Part shown: piece by piece, positions 5,614-8,526 of the stretch | Layout of the letters: every line of letters begins with the position of its first letter | Numbering within the stretch: position 1 is the first letter of the stretch | Position numbers and translations under genes: made by a program | Assembly: GCA_030639955.1 (NCBI GenBank) | Contig: DAOWKH010000065.1 | Coordinates: 1-8,526, forward strand | Direction: 5' to 3' | DNA from: Candidatus Omnitrophota bacterium | GTDB lineage: Bacteria; Omnitrophota; 4484-213 | DNA length: 8,526 nt | Notes under the pieces: generated by a model | Told to the model about the DNA's origin: nothing | Seen by the model: only the letters and a program-made list of their open reading frames with translations | Databases searched by the model: none

Positions 5614-7044
5614 ATGAAATTTAAAACAGTTATCGGATTAGAAGTTCATCTGCAATTAAATACCAAGAGCAAGATATTTTGTGCTTGCTCGACAAAGTTT
5701 GGCGCTCCACCCAATAGCCAGACCTGTGCGGTTTGTTTAGGGTTGCCCGGTTCATTGCCAGTGCTGAATGCGGAGGTGTTGAATAAGGCGATTAAACTCT
5801 GTTTAGCCCTAAATTGTGAGATAGCCGATGAGACAAGATTTGACCGCAAGAATTATTTTTATCCGGATTTGCCCAAGGGTTATCAAATATCCCAATACGA
5901 TAAACCCGTGGGTTTTGATGGACGATTGGACGAGATAGGAATTACCCGTATCCATTTAGAAGAGGATGCCGGAAAACTTATCCATAACAGCCCGAAAGTG
6001 ACGGAGAACAGTTCTCCGTCACTTTTCTCTCTGGTGGATTATAATCGCGCCGGCACGCCCTTATTGGAGATTGTCAGCGAGCCGGATATCAACAGCCCCG
6101 AGCAGGCCTATGATTATCTTTTGGTTCTAAAATCAATAAGCAAGTATCTGGAGATTTCTGATTGTAATATGGAGGAAGGAAGTTTGCGCTGCGATGCCAA
6201 TATCTCCATAAACACTGTGGACAGTAAAGAATTGGGAACAAAAGTAGAACTAAAGAATATGAATTCTTTTCGGGGAGTACAAAAAGCATTAGAATATGAA
6301 AGAAAACGCCAGGAGGAGGTTTTAGAACGAGGGGAAAGAGTGATTCAGGAGACCCGGCTCTGGGATGCTGCTCAGGAGATAACCCTAACGATGCGCAGTA
6401 AAGAAGAGGCAAACGACTATCGTTATTTTCCCGAGCCCGACCTCCCACACTTTTTTATCTCTGAAGAGATGATTGAAAGGATAAAGGTAGAGATGCCCGA
6501 ACTCCCCAAACAGCGTCAAAAGCGGTTTATTTCTCAATACGGCATTCCTGAATATGATGCGTCGGTATTAACAAGTGAAAAGAAGATGGCCGATTATTTT
6601 GAGCAGTGCCTGAAATTTTTTAATAAACCCAAAATAGTTAGCAACTGGTTGATGCGTGATGTCCTGAATTTTTTAAAGATAGAAAAGATTGACTGGGAAG
6701 ATTTTTCTCTTGCCCCGCAGGATTTTACCGATTTGCTGAAAACAGTAGAGGTAAAAGAGATTAGCATCAATATGGGAAGAGAAGTATTTTTGGAAATGCT
6801 AAAGACCAATAAAAAGGCGGGAGATATTATTGCCGAGAAAGGCCTGGCGCAGGTGAATGATGAGAGAGAATTAGCGGCTATTATTGATAAAGTTATCCAA
6901 GCGAATTCCAAATCAGTCAAGGATTTTCAATCCGGCAAAGAAAAGGCATTGATGTTTTTAGTCGGGCAGGTAATGAGAGAAACCAAAGGAAAAGCAAATG
7001 CGGCAGTGGTGCAGAAGCTTTTAAGGGAGAGGTTAAGATGCTAA
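5614..7044 (+). CDS. gatB: Asp-tRNA(Asn)/Glu-tRNA(Gln) amidotransferase subunit B
   Basis: GatB binds the mischarged tRNA, phosphorylates the side-chain carboxylate with ATP and accepts the ammonia from GatA. The 476-residue product starts with KTVIGLEVHLQLNT (4-17), which contains Glu10 and His12 of the kinase site. It then has the zinc-type cysteines Cys23, Cys25, Cys38 and Cys41 (FCACS and CAVCLG). YFYPDLPKGYQISQYD (81-96), EEDAGKLIH (116-124), SLVDYNRAGTPLLEIVSEPDI (139-159) and RYFPEPDLP follow. The C-terminal helical and YqeY-like tRNA-binding part is complete. ATG 5614 gives the standard N-terminus 19 bases after gatA. An in-frame TTG at 5602 is possible but less likely, and no strong Shine-Dalgarno is present. 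Residues 125-138 contain about nine more amino acids than usual, where a perfect DNA palindrome lies. Confidence 0.97.
   Translation: MKFKTVIGLEVHLQLNTKSKIFCACSTKFGAPPNSQTCAVCLGLPGSLPVLNAEVLNKAIKLCLALNCEIADETRFDRKNYFYPDLPKGYQISQYDKPVGFDGRLDEIGITRIHLEEDAGKLIHNSPKVTENSSPSLFSLVDYNRAGTPLLEIVSEPDINSPEQAYDYLLVLKSISKYLEISDCNMEEGSLRCDANISINTVDSKELGTKVELKNMNSFRGVQKALEYERKRQEEVLERGERVIQETRLWDAAQEITLTMRSKEEANDYRYFPEPDLPHFFISEEMIERIKVEMPELPKQRQKRFISQYGIPEYDASVLTSEKKMADYFEQCLKFFNKPKIVSNWLMRDVLNFLKIEKIDWEDFSLAPQDFTDLLKTVEVKEISINMGREVFLEMLKTNKKAGDIIAEKGLAQVNDERELAAIIDKVIQANSKSVKDFQSGKEKALMFLVGQVMRETKGKANAAVVQKLLRERLRC
5995..6025. repeat. Perfect 14-bp palindrome inside gatB
   Basis: AAAGTGACGGAGAA (5995-6008), loop CAG, TTCTCCGTCACTTT (6012-6025). 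It encodes the segment around KVTENSSPSLF between GKLIH and SLVDYNR. Typical GatB proteins have about five residues there and this one has 14. The excess of about 27 bases equals the 27-base inner palindrome (5997-6023), which suggests an in-frame insertion in a surface loop. In the mRNA it would form a very stable hairpin within the coding region. Confidence 0.85.
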
Positions 7045-8139
7045 CAGAGATTAAGGATAAATTGATAGAAATTAAAAAGAGATTGGAAAACCTACGGGGG
7101 TATCTTTGAAGTAGCTCATAAGAAAGAGAAAATTGAAGAATTGCAAAAGGAGATGTCTGTTCCCGGGTTCTGGGATAACCGCCCTAAAGCCGAAAGTGTT
7201 TTAAAAGAACTAAAGGGGTTAAAAAGTGCGGTTGACCCTTGGGGAAAAGCCAGGCAGGAGTATCAGGATTTAGAGGAACTTTCCCAATTAATCCAGGAAA
7301 GCGATAAAAAGGATATAGAGGAGATTGCCGCTAACTTAGAAAAATTAAACAACGATTTAGAACAGTTAGAGTTTAAGCTCATCTTGGGCAAAGAAGAGGA
7401 TAAAAATAATGCTATTTTGAATATCCATCCCGGGGCAGGCGGCACCGAGGCCTGCGATTGGGCCGAGATGCTCTTACGGATGTATCTCAGATGGGCAGAG
7501 AAAAGAAAATTTAAGACAAAAGTAATTGACCTTTTGTCCGGCGGAGAGGCAGGGCTGAAAGATGTTACGGTTGAAATCGAAGGGAGTTATGCCTATGGTT
7601 ATCTAAAGGCCGAAAGAGGAGTGCATCGCCTGGTGCGCATTTCTCCTTTTGATGCCAACAAGCGTCGGCACACCTCCTTTGCCTCAGTGGATGTTATGCC
7701 CGAAGTAGAAGGGGAAAAGGATATAGAAATCAAGCAGGACGATTTAAAGATTGATGTCTTTCGTTCTTCCGGGCCGGGCGGGCAGAGCGTAAATACTACC
7801 GACTCGGCAGTGCGGATAACCCATCTGTCTACGGGGATTGTGGTAAGCTGCCAGAACGAGCGTTCCCAATACAAGAATAAGGTCTGGGCATTAAAGGTAT
7901 TAAAAGCCCGCCTCTATCGACGGCAATTAGAAGAGGAAAGAAAAAAATTAAAGGAGAAATACGGAGAGAAATTGGAGATTGCCTGGGGCAGCCAGATCCG
8001 CTCTTATGTCTTTCACCCTTATTCTATGGTAAAAGACCATCGCACCAATATAGAAGAACACAATGTCTCGGCAATAATGGACGGCGAGATTGATAGCTTT
8101 ATCGAAGGATTTTTGAAAAAATTTCCAAATTATGCTTAA
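7038..8139 (+). CDS. prfB: Peptide chain release factor 2 (programmed +1 frameshift)
   Basis: RF2 ends translation at UGA and UAA. The gene is read as 7038-7106 joined to 7108-8139, giving 366 residues, close to the usual length. The first 23 codons end in RGYL followed by an in-frame TGA (7107-7109). After a +1 shift the frame continues EVAHKKEKIEELQKEMSVPGFWDN. RF2-specific SPF is at residues 202-204 in RISPFDANKRRHTSF, and the GGQ peptidyl-hydrolysis loop is at 247-249 in SSGPGGQSVNTTDSAVR. NIHPGAGGTEACDWAEML precedes them. The ATG overlaps the end of gatB by seven bases and has AGGGAG eight bases upstream. The frameshift makes expression autoregulated: scarce RF2 favours the shift. The 3' end overlaps secA by eight bases. 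Confidence 0.97.
7095..7110 (+). promoter_or_regulatory. prfB programmed frameshift site
   Basis: The site reads CGGGGG TAT CTT TGA A. It matches the classical recoding signal (Shine-Dalgarno-like AGGGGG, three bases, slippery CTT, stop TGA). Spacing is exact and there are two changes: the first base of the internal Shine-Dalgarno is C, not A, and the base after TGA is A instead of C. The G5 run at 7096-7100 remains able to pair with the anti-Shine-Dalgarno of 16S rRNA. Confidence 0.95.
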
Positions 8140-8526
8140 CTTTATCCTAAGAAAAATAATCGGCAGTCAGAATCAGCGGGCGTTGAAAAAAATGGCTCCC
8201 ACTGTGGAAAAAATAGAGAATTTGGAGCCGTCTATCTCTGCCCTTACCGATGAACAACTGCGGGCAAAGACAGACGAGTTTAGAGACCGTCTCAATAAGG
8301 GTGAGACCACGGATGACCTTCTGCCCGAGGCGTTTGCCGTTGTGCGCGAGGCCGGCAAGAGGGCAATAAATATGCGCCATTTTTCGGTCCAGCTTATCGG
8401 GGGGATTGTTTTGCACCAGGGGAAGATTGCCGAGATGGCCACCGGAGAGGGAAAGACATTGGTGGCTACTTTAACCGCTTACCTCAATGCCCTGAGCGGC
8501 AAAGGGGTACACATTGTTACCGTAAA
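8132..8526 (+). CDS. secA: Preprotein translocase ATPase SecA (5' part, cut by window end)
   Basis: SecA drives proteins through the SecYEG channel with ATP. 131 codons are present and the frame is open to the window edge. The N-terminus MLNFILRKIIGSQNQRALKK is followed by LTDEQLRAKTDEFRDRL (38-54). DLLPEAFAVVREAGKRAINMRHFSVQLIGG (62-91) contains the Q-motif region, and MATGEGKT (102-109) is the Walker A motif, followed by LVATLTAYLNAL and GVHIVTV. All this is typical of the first nucleotide-binding domain. The ATG overlaps the prfB stop region by eight bases. No distinct Shine-Dalgarno is seen, so translational coupling is likely. prfB and secA are neighbours in many bacteria. The base composition of this part is richer in GC than the genes just upstream. 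Confidence 0.96.
   Translation, partial: MLNFILRKIIGSQNQRALKKMAPTVEKIENLEPSISALTDEQLRAKTDEFRDRLNKGETTDDLLPEAFAVVREAGKRAINMRHFSVQLIGGIVLHQGKIAEMATGEGKTLVATLTAYLNALSGKGVHIVTV

Noticed and set aside
5646..6920. Antisense open frames across gatB and other genes
   Set aside because: They are shadows of strongly conserved plus-strand proteins and have no ribosome sites or family motifs.
7107..7109. In-frame TGA in prfB as a sign of a broken gene
   Set aside because: Its place, the slippery CTT and the G-rich motif before it match the known programmed frameshift, and the downstream frame is complete.
1..8526. tRNA or rRNA genes
   Set aside because: I saw no tRNA-like TTCGA-type arm with matching acceptor stem and no rRNA-like sequence in the gene-free stretches.

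Overview
The window looks like a chromosomal stretch of an uncultured, free-standing bacterial lineage. GC content is moderate, all genes lie on the + strand, intergenic gaps are very short, and neighbouring genes often overlap. It carries GatA/GatB for transamidation and an RF2 gene with the classical UGA frameshift, so UGA is a stop here and the code is standard. The gene order, the many palindromic repeats and the style of the proteins would fit a candidate phylum such as Omnitrophota. That assignment is a guess and no marker in the window proves it.

Layout. Positions 1-219 hold the 3' end of an unrecognised gene. From 219 to about 1928 there is an islet: two inverted copies of a palindrome-rich element of about 240-255 bp (cores 249-505 and 1673-1911) flank one gene (623-1618). 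That gene encodes an exported transglutaminase-like protein that stops soon after its catalytic-type cysteine. Each element copy is followed within 15-20 bases by a good sigma70-type promoter. One drives the flanked gene. The other drives trmD and places the predicted transcription start on the trmD ATG, suggesting a leaderless mRNA.

From 1983 to the window end runs a dense translation and secretion gene cluster: trmD (tRNA m1G37 methyltransferase), rplS (ribosomal protein L19), rnhB (RNase HII), a YraN/UPF0102 gene, gatA and gatB (amidotransferase for Gln-tRNA/Asn-tRNA), prfB (release factor 2, programmed +1 frameshift) and the first 131 codons of secA. Spacing is tight: ATGA overlap rplS/rnhB, 16-base overlap rnhB/yraN, 1 base yraN-gatA, 19 bases gatA-gatB, 7-base overlap gatB/prfB, 8-base overlap prfB/secA. 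Most are probably co-transcribed. gatC is not in the window.

The most interesting theme is palindrome traffic. Besides the two large elements, short hairpins sit in frame inside gatA (around 5101-5126) and gatB (5995-6025), where they add residues to loops of essential enzymes. Others sit in the trmD-rplS gap, next to an unusual TrmD tail. This resembles the behaviour of Rickettsia palindromic elements but is seen here in a different sequence family.
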